Source: Hetaerina americana | Lineage: Eukaryota; Arthropoda; Insecta; Odonata; Calopterygidae | Length of the DNA: 64,000 nucleotides | Assembly (NCBI GenBank): GCA_022747635.1 | Contig: JAKTNV010000004.1 | Location: forward strand, 89,844,052 to 89,908,051 | Reading direction: 5' to 3' | Part shown: piece by piece, positions 12,351-23,670 of the stretch | How the letters are laid out: every line of letters starts with the position of its first letter | Numbering within the stretch: the first letter of the stretch is position 1 | The notes under the pieces: generated by a model | The model's database searches: none | What the model was told of the DNA's origin: nothing | Seen by the model: only the letters and a program-made list of their open reading frames with translations | Translations under genes and position numbers: made by a program

Positions 12351-12554
12351 GCCATTTATAAATTAAAAACGTCGGAAGCTCTATCGATGCCTCTAAACCA
12401 TCGACCTAGACATATGGTTTGTTCGAATCATCAGCAGAAGTATGACCAACGGATTTTTAAAGGGGCATGTATCTTTTCTAATGCCACCTGCTGTTTTCCA
12501 GGAAAACGTGGTGCCTGTAATATTGGCAAAATTTCGGCGAAGGTTAGTTCTCAG

Positions 12555-12628
12555 AGGCGTCACCCTGGAATCGAAACATCCCCATCCAGTAAGGTGCTCA
12601 ATTATCTACCCACTGGGCTACCACGCCT
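12555..12628 (-). repeat. tRNA-derived SINE head
   Basis: On the minus strand the sequence has a polymerase III A-box-like element (TAGCCCAGTGGG, about 12609-12620) and a B-box-like element (GTTTCGATTCC, about 12568-12578). The first and last six bases (AGGCGT and ACGCCT) pair as an acceptor stem, giving a 74-nt tRNA-like unit. The anticodon arm does not fold convincingly, so this is a tRNA-derived repeat or pseudogene and not a working tRNA. Its sequence after the B box (GATTCCAGGGTGAC) resembles that of the SINE copy near 39.0 kb. Confidence 0.5.
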
Positions 12629-14240
12629 CTCGAGAATGCCTTCTTTTCTGTTCGTTATTTTGCTTCCTAAGAAGGAATATTCATATTTGGAGGGTAAAAT
12701 TGGAGGAAACCGTCGGTAGTATAAAAACATAAACCATCAACGGACAAGTACGATGCTTAAAGACTGTCGACCACCGATGCTCACATCTGGTCCTCAGCTT
12801 CCTCCCCCCTTTCCTTCCCGCCTTCGTTTGTCCGTTGCCCCCTCTCCCCCTTCCCCCGCTCCCCCTGTCTATAACGCCCTCGCTGTGTCGTCATCTCTTT
12901 CTCTATTTCCCGTGTCCCAAATATTCGAGTGTCTCGAAGATTGAAATGAAAATAAAATGGTTGACGTTGGTGTTATTCGGACATATAGCTCAGCAGATAT
13001 CTGTCGAAGAATTACTTAAGCAGAAAGGTCGGGATGTCAAAAATTAAATATGGCCCACCTTAATCCCCGCGGAATCATTAAACGCTGGCTGAAATGAATT
13101 GAAAGTAGTATGTATGTTCAAAAATTATATCAGATATCGTATGTTATTTTCTTTGAGCATTTTTCTCTGGGATTTATCTTTGGGAATTTCACCCTGAAAA
13201 CTTCAGCATCTCATGCCCTTAGGTGTGACTGAAGGCAGAAAGCGTAATTAAGTTTGTTGATTTTAGAATTATGGAGCAGAAATTCAGCTGTATATAAGCA
13301 TATTAGTTTCATATTTCTGAGCTATGCATGAAGTCCGCGCATGATATTTCCCGTCGTTAAACCTGAGCGAATCATCCTGAAATTAATTTGTTGCGGTTGG
13401 TTTGTAGCATCCAGGAGAGAGCTCTATATTTGAACAAGAATTTCGTAGCAGTGCAACAATTATTAAAAGTTACTTAGGGCTTCTTGTAAATACTAGTGTG
13501 GCGTGCATACGGTATCGTGTAATATACTTGATATGAGATGATTATTAAAAAGAAATGCAATTTCTGCTAGAAAATGAATTACTGCAACCTCTATTGCGAA
13601 ATATTTAAACTGTATTAGTAGATATTGTTGATATATGTAGTACTACATGTGATTTATTGCTTCTAATAACCTGAAGGTGTTGTTATATATGAAAAAGTAG
13701 TCCGCGTAATAATAGGTATTTTTTGCGGTTAAAAGTTTATTTTATTTCGATCATTTGGTATCCCAAATTCGGCCATTTACACCTAATTTACTAGTTCTAT
13801 ATGTAAAAATAACATAGAAGTTTCAATTTAGATGTTTAACATATCTGTCATCACCGTGATGGAAACATACTTGATTAGCAAATCCTAACTTATTGCACAT
13901 TAATATGCAAATGTATTGCGAAACGTGTGCCACCTAAGATAAGAGATATGGAAAATACGAAGTTGTTTTAGTTATGGGTATCCTGCTTTATTCCTTATTT
14001 GGGGTTTGGTAGACGATAAATAAATATTCTTTTCCGAATCATAATCGAATATTTCATTCGAAGACTGGTATTTGCTAATCGTCTCTTCCTAAATAAGTAA
14101 TTGGATTGTTTAAAATTATTTCAAAATGATGTTGTACTAATTCAATTGTTTATTAGTTGTACCCCTGCGTGAAGAGAGTGTCTTAGTAGGGCTAACTGAT
14201 TGTCCTGGATTTCAAAATCAATACTTAAAACGACCACCAG
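12629..14240. other. Mostly AT-rich stretch, nothing recognised
   Basis: A small C/T tract lies at 12795-12890. The remainder is AT-rich with many stops in all frames. No repeat or element is supported. Confidence 0.45.
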
Positions 14241-15250
14241 AAGCCTTTTAGTGGGATGGAGCCATTATGGAATTTAAGTATAGAAAGCATTCCAGAGTTG
14301 CGTGCCAAGCGGTTGGCATGGTCGATTTGAAAAGGACGGCTCGTGCCCGCTGTGCCGGTGTCTCGATTTCTTCACGTTGGAAGGACAAGGAAGGATCCTT
14401 GCTCCTCGACCCTCTCCCCTCCTTTATGGAATGTCTCGTGACTAATCGCAACCCCGTCGACAAGCACGTGACGCTTCATTTATTCTGAGTGGAGAGATCA
14501 TCGGGGAAAGGAGTGAAGTTGCCGTTTCGCCTCCATGGCCGCCGGCAATCGAAACAACCAGCCATCGACCCTGGCGAGGGAACTGAATCAGGCAGGCCAC
14601 ACACACGCCCCCCCCCCCATCTTCCCCCCCAAAACCCCCACCGATATCGCCTCGATGAGGTCGCGTTTTGTTTGACTTGCGAGCACGGTCGTGTGCTCAC
14701 CTGTGTCCTTTTTATCTATTTATTTCCTTACTGTGTAACGTTGGTTTAACCTCTCTCCCCATAGGGTAACTTCATTTTTATATCTCCTTCCCTCACCTCT
14801 CTCTTTCTCTCTCTCTGCTTTGCGCCTCCTCCCAATTGTGCTTTGAGAGCCACCCCCTCGATACTCCTCCCTTTCGCCCTGACATCCCTTCCCTCCTCCG
14901 CCCATTCCCCCCTTATCCGCCCCAAGCTCGATTTCCAGATCAATGACCTGGTTTCGACCTTAGGATCCTTCGCAATTTTGATAAGCATTTTTTCGTTCGA
15001 TTTTTTTGTTCCCTCTTCTTTGTTTCTCTGTCCCTTCCTCAATTCCCATTCCTTCTCCCTCCTTTTAAAACTCATTCGTCTGCCTTCATCCATGAGCTCA
15101 CCTTTTTCATGTTTTTTTCCCTTTTCTCGCGAGGCCAAACATATTCGCTCGGATGATGGGTCGCGCCATATTAGACGCCTAACTCGCATTTATATGGATA
15201 GATATCGTAGGCATTTTCTCCTATCCCAGTACTTTCACCCCGACTGACCC
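14240..15250. other. Mixed patch with C11 tract and C/T-rich tail
   Basis: Includes a C run at 14608-14618 and a C/T-rich plus strand from 14750 to 15120, whose complement is open for 147 Lys/Glu/Arg-rich codons (14746-15189). The charge-rich translation follows from the purine-rich strand. No domain is recognised. Confidence 0.45.
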
Positions 15251-18235
15251 CCTTAAGTGACAACACCTTCCGATTCCGAAGTGTTGAGTTTCTTAAGATT
15301 CACCTCCTTATACGATTCGGTGTGATTTACATTTATTAGTCTGCGCTGGGCTGTGGGGCATCTTTCAATCGTGTATTCTCATTAGATTTCGTGCCTCCCT
15401 CTGGTGCCTCACCCCTTTAAAATAAATCAAACCGTGACTTGTAAGTATCAATGGAATATTTTCACATGTTTTTAGTGCTTCTTGAAGTTAATGTGGAGAA
15501 ATCTTATTTCATAGCGTATTTTATTTCATATTACTGCCATTTTATGATCACGTACCTCTGAATGGCTTTGATTTCTGAATTTTTTTCTCTCTTCCACAAT
15601 TTCATCAAAATTTCCAATGGCTCTTTAACTGCCTAATGGCTCTAACCTTTTTCATCTCTGAGGAGGTTTTAAGAGTCAGACATAATCGAAGTACCTGAGC
15701 GTATAGTTGAAGTATGAATCATTTAAATTTATTTTTTTAAATGTTTAGATGACGTTTTATTTGTGGTGTCGAGGTAATACGCCTTTTCATTATGTGCCGT
15801 TAAAACAAGTCGCTTATTTTTGCGTCCGCTTTTTTCAATGTTGTATTTCACAAGAACTTGTCATCATGAGGAAATGATTAATATTTTATTGATCGTACAG
15901 AATATAATATATTTCTAGGCTTATTCCTTGGGTTATGGAAAGAGGAATTTCACCGAATGTAATGGCAATATGTGGGCATTTTTGGGATATAGGTGTTAAT
16001 AAAGTTTCATAACTATTATATCAAAAATAGGAAATTGATATGCTCCCTCGGTTCAAGATCCCTATGGTTGAATGGCAACGTGAAACTCGGTTAGATCACT
16101 AATGACGTTTCTTTGCTTCAGATTACTTCTTTTATTTTTATGCTACACGAAATCGATGAAGTATATTCCCAGTTATTCTCAACGATAAAATCCGTCAAAA
16201 AATCCTCCCCCAAATGACCTCTCGAGCATTTCAAGTGAGGATTCACGGAAGTATCCATTGGAAACGGGTATTGCGCAATTCTTGATTACATGCCCTTCAG
16301 ACATAAGATCCACCGCTAGGCATAGCAAATCTATAGACCTAGATTTTTAATTGTGGTCTGTTGATGAATCAGCCCCGAGAGCTCCTGCTCCCTTCCACCC
16401 CCGCAGCCAAGGGGACCCTGAACGGCGGGCGGATCCTCCCCTTCCGTGTTAATAACTTTTTCCTCTCGTCCAAGCTTCCCCCTCCTTACCCTTAACCTCC
16501 TCAATCCCTCCACCCACCCACCCTCGAAGCCATGTCTTCCCCCGGGCCAGCCACAGGCGTATGAAAAGGGTAATTAAACTCCCCGGGTGTTTTTTTTATT
16601 CTCCTAAAGGAAGTGGATGAACTTTTTATTTGCGTGTCATTTTTTGCCGGCCCTAGCGTCGGTCCCTCCCCCCCTCTGCACTTCCCGTTGCCTCGACGGT
16701 TTCTGTCGTTAGCGATCCTCAGCGACTGCAGGCATCCGCTTCCATCCCTGATCATTGTTAACCCCTGTGTTATGCTTTTTCCCCCTATCCCATCCCATCG
16801 CATTCGCTGTCTCTCTCTCTTTGTACGTAAAGCCTCGAGAAAAATCGCGCACTCCCTCTCGTTCTCTCGTTTGCAAGGGATTATCGTTCGCGGAATTCTG
16901 GAAAAATGGTTCATATCCGACGAGAAATGAAGATAGGTGTGGTGGAGAGTCTATTGGCAAACGGCTGGAGGCCAACGGTGATATTCTCCCGGAGGCTATT
17001 ATCTTTCCGTGTTTGCCTGCAGTTTTGAATTTGTGGGATAAAAGTTAAAAAATATCATTCCACATCGATGATAATTGGTGTAAACGCCTTCTTATTTTTC
17101 GTCGCTGCTTTCCGCCCCCCCCCCCTCTGTACTCCAACGATACCAATCGCGCAGATTTGGAGCAAAACAAGATTTTGATTATTAGACGTTCTTAGCGACC
17201 GTGTTGGGAAATTTGTTTATCGCATTCCTGTATCTACCATGGAAGATTTTTAATTTTTGTCATGGTGCCAATATGAGGAGGGGCGTTGATTTTTAATGAC
17301 ACGAGTGCCTAGCTCTGCCTTTTCTCAGTCTGAAAAGCACACTTTGCTCATTTTCGTCCGGAGTGTCATTATGAGACTTCGATTATTGAATTGCAATAAA
17401 TAGTTTTACCTAGCTTTTTGAGTCGGAGATGTGACTCTTGGGTCTGATGTGTGAGCCATTAGAGCTGATGTTCTTGAAAATATCTATTCTTCGCTTCGAG
17501 CAGTTCTTTAAAACAATCTCTTAATATATTGGCAAGTTTGATAATTTATTGAAATGAAAAAAATACCTTTGAAGTGTGTGGAATTACCAAGTCAATAATT
17601 TTATTTCACTTCAAAATGTTTTGCGAAGTCCATATAGTTACGCCGGAGAACACAAAATTTGATAATTGTCATTATTCTTAAATACTGTGCGGTTAATTTT
17701 GGATGGTGGATCATTCTTTGAGTCTCTTTGGTCAGTTCAGTCATATTTGCTGTAGTAACTACGGAGAGGAAATAGATTCCTGTATTTTCAAGAGGATCTA
17801 TTGAAATTTTCATTTTTACACGATATGTTTTATTTACTTTCAAGTCTTTTAATTAGTTGTCTCTTTTCTATTTGTAAATATTTAAAAATACGCGAGTGTT
17901 GGTGTCGATTACTAAAAAATGTTTTCAAAATATGTTAACAAGGATAATTTTGTTCTGTTATTGATTGGTATCTATTTTACAGGTATGTACCAGATTATCT
18001 CTGCTTTGCACTGCTTCCAAACCGTGAGTAGGTCAAATTTACTATTTCTATATGGCATAATTTTTTTATTAGATTTGTGGCGATTCTTTTGACTCTCGAC
18101 TATGTGATAGGCAATTTTCACTCATTTATAGTAATCCTTAAATTAAAGACAGGCGTTGGAACGCCCCTAGCCACAGTTATAGCATACTTATCGCGAGTGC
18201 TTCCTAATAAATATTTGGCCCACATCATTTCCTTC
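15250..18235. other. Long gene-free stretch
   Basis: AT-rich overall, with a GC-rich interval at 16370-16900 and a C11 tract at 17115-17125. An 80-codon minus-strand frame at 17601-17843 is not low-complexity but matches nothing I know. No transposon signature was found. Confidence 0.45.
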
Positions 18236-18239
18236 TTCA

Positions 18240-18440
18240 TTTCGTCGTGACTCCAACCTACCTTAATGCTGTTCACATTATTCATTCCTCTGCCCCGATC
18301 TCCCCAACATTCTCTCTTCTATATCATCCTCCATCTTTCCACTCACTATCTTGTAACATTTCACGCATCCAATTTCTCCCTGATTCTGATTTCACCTGCA
18401 AAACCTTTCTCGCTTCGCCCTCCATATTTAAAACTTAAGC
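18240..18440 (-). mobile_element. Possible RTE-type LINE 3' fragment (weak)
   Basis: The reverse complement contains GATATAGAAGAGAGAATGTT, close to the corresponding part of the 63-kb RTE copy, with a compatible ERMLGRSGQRNE-like translation. The rest aligns poorly. This call depends on that short block and could be coincidental purine richness. Confidence 0.3.
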
Positions 18441-18599
18441 ATTCGGTTGTGCCGCGGTGATATAAATGAGTCGTAAATGTTGACTATGCTCTCAGAACCA
18501 TCCTTTTTGTTTGTTTCTCTCCATATTTTTAGCCAGGTTTATTTTTTTTAGTTTACATTTTTCTTTCGCATTTGGGCGTAATGCGTCGAGCAACGGGTC

Positions 18600-19510
18600 A
18601 AGGCACGTGGCTATTCCTGGCTACGCCATTTTTGCTGACCACGCCGGGAGTTAATGAGGTGCATTTTATCCACGCGGCACACCATTATTTAAGTCTGGCG
18701 AAATGAATGTATACAGTTGTCCCGAACGGTGAAACTTTCCTCATTGTCCGCCGCATTTGTCATCTCCTCCCATTAAACTCCCCTTCTACCCCACCCGACC
18801 CCACCCTCCCGCCCCTGTCCTCCCATCTCCTCGCCTCCCCGCCCCCGATACTCTCCTCCATTTTTCCTTGTCTCCCCGCTGGGTCCACTCCATTTGTCTC
18901 TGCCCCTCCCCCCTGCCCCACATTCGCGCACGCACACACATACACACACACTTGCTATCCTCCTCTCTCCATAGCCCAGTTCATTCCTCCCACCCCCCTT
19001 CCCACATCTCTCCACAGTCCTACGTTTCTCCCATTGCCTTGTTTTTTTGAGAATTTGCAATCCTCTAATTTTCCCTTCGCCCTCATTGTTACCTTGGGCA
19101 ACGAAATCATCTTTCCTTTCGTGCCACTTCCCTGCCAGTATTCCACGCCTCTTATGGGCTTCATTTTTGGCGTTAATTCATTCATCACCTATTTGTGTCT
19201 CATTTGCATCGCCAAAATGGAAATAAAATGGTGGGCGCCCACGCGTGGCTGTCGCTTCGTGTTGCGTGTACCTTTATTTGCTGCCACTAGTGAAGCCTCG
19301 GAATTCCGGTCATTTCCGTCGCTCCTTCGTTTCTTTTTAACCCATTTCATATCGATCCCCTTCTTTCGCTTGAGCAAGCCTCGACGGTGGCCCGCTCCCC
19401 GAGTGGTGCCAGGGTACAAACATGTCCCTAACACGACATTATTTATGGGCGTCCCCGAGCGTCTTTTCCGGTCCTCCCGGTCGCCTCCCTCCTGCACCCC
19501 TTGACCTTCC
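18600..19510. other. C/T-rich patch with the longest open frame of the window
   Basis: A 265-codon frame runs on the plus strand at 18707-19504. Its first half is a Pro/Ser/Leu run made by a pyrimidine tract (18760-19030), followed by sequence with no recognisable domain. A CA-rich microsatellite lies at 18927-18951. The minus strand is also largely open. I do not call it a gene, though a transcript could be tested. Confidence 0.45.
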
Positions 19511-20220
19511 CCTCCGTGCCGAAAATAGTGAACGCACGACTGCATATTTTTCTGCTTTTGTCTAAGAACAAAGCATTTGCTAATCAATATCCACCCTTGA
19601 ACTGAATTATAGTGAAACATGTTTGTGTATTATTGCGAAATCGACAGAATTTATTCGTAAAATTATCAGCAACGTAGGCAGAGTAGAACTTAGTGGTTTG
19701 AGGCAGATGAGCTGGTCGACAGTACTTTCAGCGTCCAATTTTAACCTACCTCTGCTCAGTAGGTCACCAATGATAATATTTAAATTACGTTTTTGTAACT
19801 ATATCATATTATTGGATTTTATAACGGGTTGATTTTTAATAAGCTGCATTCAAGCTTCTTCTTTTCTCCATGCACGAAAAGGTTTGCAAGGAATGTTAAA
19901 TTTTTATTTATTTATTAAAATTCTGTAAAGCTTATTAACTGGTCCATAGTATAAAAAGTGCCAACCAATTGAAAACGCATAAAAGTCATGTTTTAGTAAA
20001 TGTATAAATAAGTAAAATTTAACCAAGTACAAAATTATCAAATATGTATTTTAATTAATAGGCCTTCGTATTCAGTTAAAGAAGCAGTGATGTTTTTCCG
20101 TATTTAGGTATCAAAGTTAATTTCATAATAATTAAATGCTTGACTTTTTTGAATTTCTTATGCCCTCGCCGTTCTTCTTTGGCAATGCAATGTGACCACT
20201 TCCCTCTCTATTTCTATTTC
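19510..20220. other. AT-rich stretch, nothing recognised
   Basis: Short frames only, with A/T-rich low complexity at 19890-20060. No element seen. Confidence 0.45.
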
Positions 20221-20830
20221 TCATGAAACATGAATAAGGGGCTTACAGCTCTCCCGAAAGAATACGGCGACGGTGTCAAATGGAACAGGGCCTGGGACGC
20301 GTACGAGAAAATTTCGTGTGCGACGACCGTTGGGAGATATGACGCCGATCACGCATCCCACGCCGCGCACCCCAACGGAAGCCGCCCCCTCCCCACGCAG
20401 AGTCGAAGGGCCCCTAGATATCTACCGCCTCCGCTCACCTCTCACCTCTCACACGCGATTCACTTTCCATTTCTTTCTTCCCTCCGAGTCTCCCTCGCTA
20501 TCGCCCCGCCTTCCCCCGTCTCTCCCTCAACCTGCCCACCCCTCTTAAGCAGCCGGGAATGCCTTAACGTCCGCATCCATCCACATGTCTCACCTGACCT
20601 CACTCCTTCCTCCCCCACCCCAAATAACTCCTTGTCCTTCCGCCGCATACGCCAACTCTCCTCTTGCGTGCTACTAAATTCAACTCCACCCCCGCCTGAG
20701 ATACGCCTCTCCCTCTCCTCCCCATCGCTATCCGTCCCGCCCCTTCAGCTCCCCTCTCTCCATGGATCTTCTCCGCCAGTTCCTCGGCCTACTCATCGTC
20801 TTTCTTGGCCAGGAAGGAAATCTAGGGTGA
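20220..20830. other. GC-rich, C/T-biased patch
   Basis: A 202-codon frame on the plus strand (20230-20838) is Pro/Ser/Arg-rich through most of its length, matching the pyrimidine bias of the DNA. No domain, signal peptide or motif stands out. Confidence 0.45.
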
Positions 20831-21658
20831 TTAGTTAGGTGGTGGACTTCTAAGTCTAGATCACTTTTCAAATCGTCCCCACAAATTCATTGCTGTTAAA
20901 ACATTTTGATTTATTTTTCCAAGAATTTCCCCTAATAATTCTATGAATGAATTACAAAGTTCCACGTTGTACTTCTGGCCACAATGGTTGTCATTCGTTT
21001 CAAAAAGTGCTCCAGAATTATCTCGTTTGATTAGACTTTTCCGTTGTGCGAATCCAAGTGAAGGCGTTCAGTGCTTTGGTGTTACACCATTATAGAATGA
21101 GCATCATCTGCTAACGTTTTAAATTAGGGTCGGTGATATAAGGTCGCGGAAATTGACTGATTTAACGATATATATTGAAAGTGTTTTTTTTAAGAAGTCT
21201 GCAGAGTAAGGATAGAGTTTTGATGCACCCTTGAGCTTCACACGACAGTAATCCTAAGACCTGAGGTTGGCTATATTAAATAATATTCCGTAAGCCGTAA
21301 TGGATTTTTTTACACCACTTTAAAAGTCAGAAAGGAGGGGAAAATTGAGATTGGTGTGGTGATTTACGGGGAAAGTTAATCCTTCGCCAGTGATCAGACC
21401 CATTCAAAATTGCATTACGCTCACATTTACACAAGGGATTCCCGAATTTTTTTACAAGGAGATGACTCCTGTTGTCCAGGACCGTATTCGGGAGCTTACA
21501 AATATACCCACTGTCACACTGTTTAGCCTAAAGTGGTTTATAGGAAAGTTTTTCCCAACGCCAGGGACCGGCTCTGGGCTATCTTAACCACTTATGTGTT
21601 TGCTACTAATAGACCGAATAAATTTGCGAGGAAATTAATTCATCTAGATTTAAATACA
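20831..21658. other. Gene-free stretch, possible unclassified remnant
   Basis: Mostly AT-rich. Frames between 21390 and 21724 are less low-complexity than elsewhere (for example DRLWAILTTYVFATNRPNKF in the phase ending at 21724), and two phases appear to continue each other. I cannot place them in a known family. Confidence 0.35.
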
Positions 21659-22034
21659 GTTAAAGTTACTGTTGCGGCATCTCCCGCAGTTTCTTTGGAA
21701 TTTGTCAAAGGGAAAACACCATAAGTGTTTAAAGTTGGCTTTAACCTCGTGGACAGTGGCGCCTCGCGCACGACTACGAATGCGTGTGACATTGTATGTA
21801 CGGTATTTCGTCATAACATCTAGTTCCTTTAAAAGCCCCAAAATTTCAGAGTTTAAGAGGACGCCTCGGTAGCTTAAGTGGCTAAAGCACTCGACCGGAT
21901 ATTGAGGGATCTGGGTTCGAGTCCCAGTCAAGGCGAATGATTTTTACGCTCTGAAATTGTTGCATTGAAATGCACATTAGCGGATGACTCCGTTAAAAGT
22001 TACTGTTGCGGCATCTCCCGCAGTTTCTTTGAAA
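21659..22034 (+). repeat. Direct-repeat-flanked insertion carrying a tRNA-like unit
   Basis: Near-identical copies of a ~42-bp sequence lie at 21659-21700 and 21992-22034, differing by one A indel and a base or two near the end. The shared core is GTTACTGTTGCGGCATCTCC followed by CGCAGTTTCTTT. The ~290 bp between them hold a tRNA-like sequence (21863-21935) inside an exact 10-bp inverted repeat (AATTTCAGAG at 21842-21851, CTCTGAAATT at 21949-21958). AAATACAGT precedes the first copy and follows the second. It may be a SINE with unusually long target-site duplications, or part of a tandem repeat. Confidence 0.6.
21863..21935 (+). tRNA. tRNA-like sequence, probable SINE head or tRNA pseudogene (positional anticodon GGA)
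   Basis: The 73-nt segment folds as a cloverleaf by hand. The acceptor GCCTCGG/TCAAGGC has one C-A mismatch and one G-T pair, the D stem is GCTT/AAGC, the anticodon stem CTCGA/TTGAG, and the T stem CTGGG/CCCAG with loop TTCGAGT. The B box GGTTCGAGTCC is a perfect match to the consensus. The anticodon position reads GGA, which would be Ser, but the long variable arm of serine tRNAs is missing and position 33 is C and not the near-universal U. These defects and the repeat context favour a tRNA-derived repeat over a functional gene. Confidence 0.5.
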
Positions 22035-23485
22035 TACAGTGTTATTATGAATTAGCATTTTCTTCCTGTAAAACTGTACTTTTTCCATCTTATGACTGCT
22101 ACTCGGCATGCACACCTGAACTACCTCTGAATTGACCAGTTCTGCTCTTATTTCTGATTCCTTATGCATTCGCCTATTCCACGTTCACCGCTCTTTTCCC
22201 CAGTGTCATGTTAATTACTATTACTAGCCCGCATTAACTCCCCTCCCCTCCGATGTATATTATTGGACGATGCACTGTACCCTGCTCGTATTTCTCTCGC
22301 TCTAATAGTCTCAACATTTTTTTTCTTCTCACCTCCTTTGTCACTTTTTACCTGGCCTTACTAATTGTTCGGTGCTAAGTGAAGGAAATTTAAGGAATTC
22401 CTCACCTAAAGTAAGTTCTTCAGTGGCGAGTCTATATCCAAACCATTCTGTATTCTACCTTCGTAGTCCCGTCTTACAAATGGGCATCTGGCTTATGTGT
22501 CTTCCCCTTACAATTTTCTTACATTAACCTATGGCATAAAGAGCTTCCCTTTCGCTTGTCACGGACTGATGTATTTGCTGGGTGATTGCTATTTTTCATC
22601 TCAGAATTTCCAATTTAAGTGATTGGGGTATTATGATATCGCCGTCCTTTCTCACCTGGATCACTCTGGAGGGCGTGAATGAAATTCTTGAGCGACAGGG
22701 ACTTCCCTTTCAAGGATGTGTCCAGCATCCAAAAAGAGTAAGAGAAGGGCCGGCGTGTGCCGCCAACAGGCCAAACCTTTGAAAAAACTTAATGTTAAAT
22801 TGAAACACGCCGTACGTTACTATCCTACCTGGGTTTGGTAATCTCTGAAGATGTTTTCACCTAATATGGACTCGTTGGAGACTAAAGTCACCGAAGAGAA
22901 AGCTCTTGGCTCTGACGTCATTTTTCAAAATGGCCGATGAATTTAGGATAAAGGGGCCACTGATATTATTTCAAATATTTCAACAAGTTTGAGGCACAGC
23001 ATTCCACCTCTGATGTAATATTGAGTGGAAAATTATGTTTAGTATTTAAGGGGGATACTGAGTAGATGGGAGGAAAACCAAGTAGCTAAAATATAGTAGT
23101 GGAGTGCGAGGTCGATTTCAATGCAGTCCTCACTAAGCAGGCTCAATGGGTGCTGAAGCCTGTTTGGTGATGAGCTGTACAACATGGTGTTAGTTATACA
23201 AACGAGTCTCTTACAATAATTTGCTTAACAATGATATACTGAATCTTGATAAACAATTCGTATGTGTTGCAAAGTAACTCAATTAGATTTTTTCATTGGT
23301 TACTCAAGTTGACAACCGTACTTAATCTCGCTAAAATCTATTAGATTTATTATTTGATAGTCTATCGTTTAACTTAGGTTTTAGATGGGCCTAGACTGTA
23401 CACTCCTACATTTGTTAGCCTCGGCTAGGAAAACAAATACAGAGTTTCTACAGTAAAGTAAACTATTCTTCAATTACGCATGTAT
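22035..23485. other. Gene-free stretch, nothing recognised
   Basis: AT-rich with C/T-rich portions around 22190-22360. No repeat pair or protein-like frame that I can support. Confidence 0.45.
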
Positions 23486-23489
23486 CCTA

Positions 23490-23670
23490 TCTCCTTTCAT
23501 TATATCAAACTTTCCTGTCCTTTACCTGCCACAACCTCGCTTGCCTAACGTCTTCCCCTTCATCATATTCTTCAGCAATCCATTGCAAATTCAAATTCTC
23601 GGCATACATCTTTCCTGCCTTCTCTGGATTTCTCCCAACGATTCTCCTTCCCCCATATTATTCATTTTAT
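23490..23670 (-). mobile_element. RTE-type LINE 3' (C-terminal) fragment
   Basis: The reverse complement aligns closely with the fragment at 7345-7665. Both share the run corresponding to 'GAGAA-GGCA-GAAAGAT', then GAATTTGAATTTG and an ATGATGAAGGGG-like block, and both match the region near 63400-63500. Frames are broken. The element cannot be extended with confidence beyond 23670, although a purine-rich complement continues to about 23870. Confidence 0.6.

Noticed and set aside
14746..15189. 147-codon Lys/Glu/Arg-rich frame resembling a coiled coil
   Set aside because: Its charge comes from a purine-rich strand; no heptad pattern or family match can be seen.
18707..19504. 265-codon open frame, the longest in the window
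   Set aside because: The first half is translated from a pyrimidine tract, the complementary strand is also open, and no domain or motif is recognisable.
21863..21935. A functional serine tRNA with anticodon GGA
   Set aside because: It lacks the long variable arm of serine tRNAs, has C at position 33 and an acceptor mismatch, and sits within a repeat structure.
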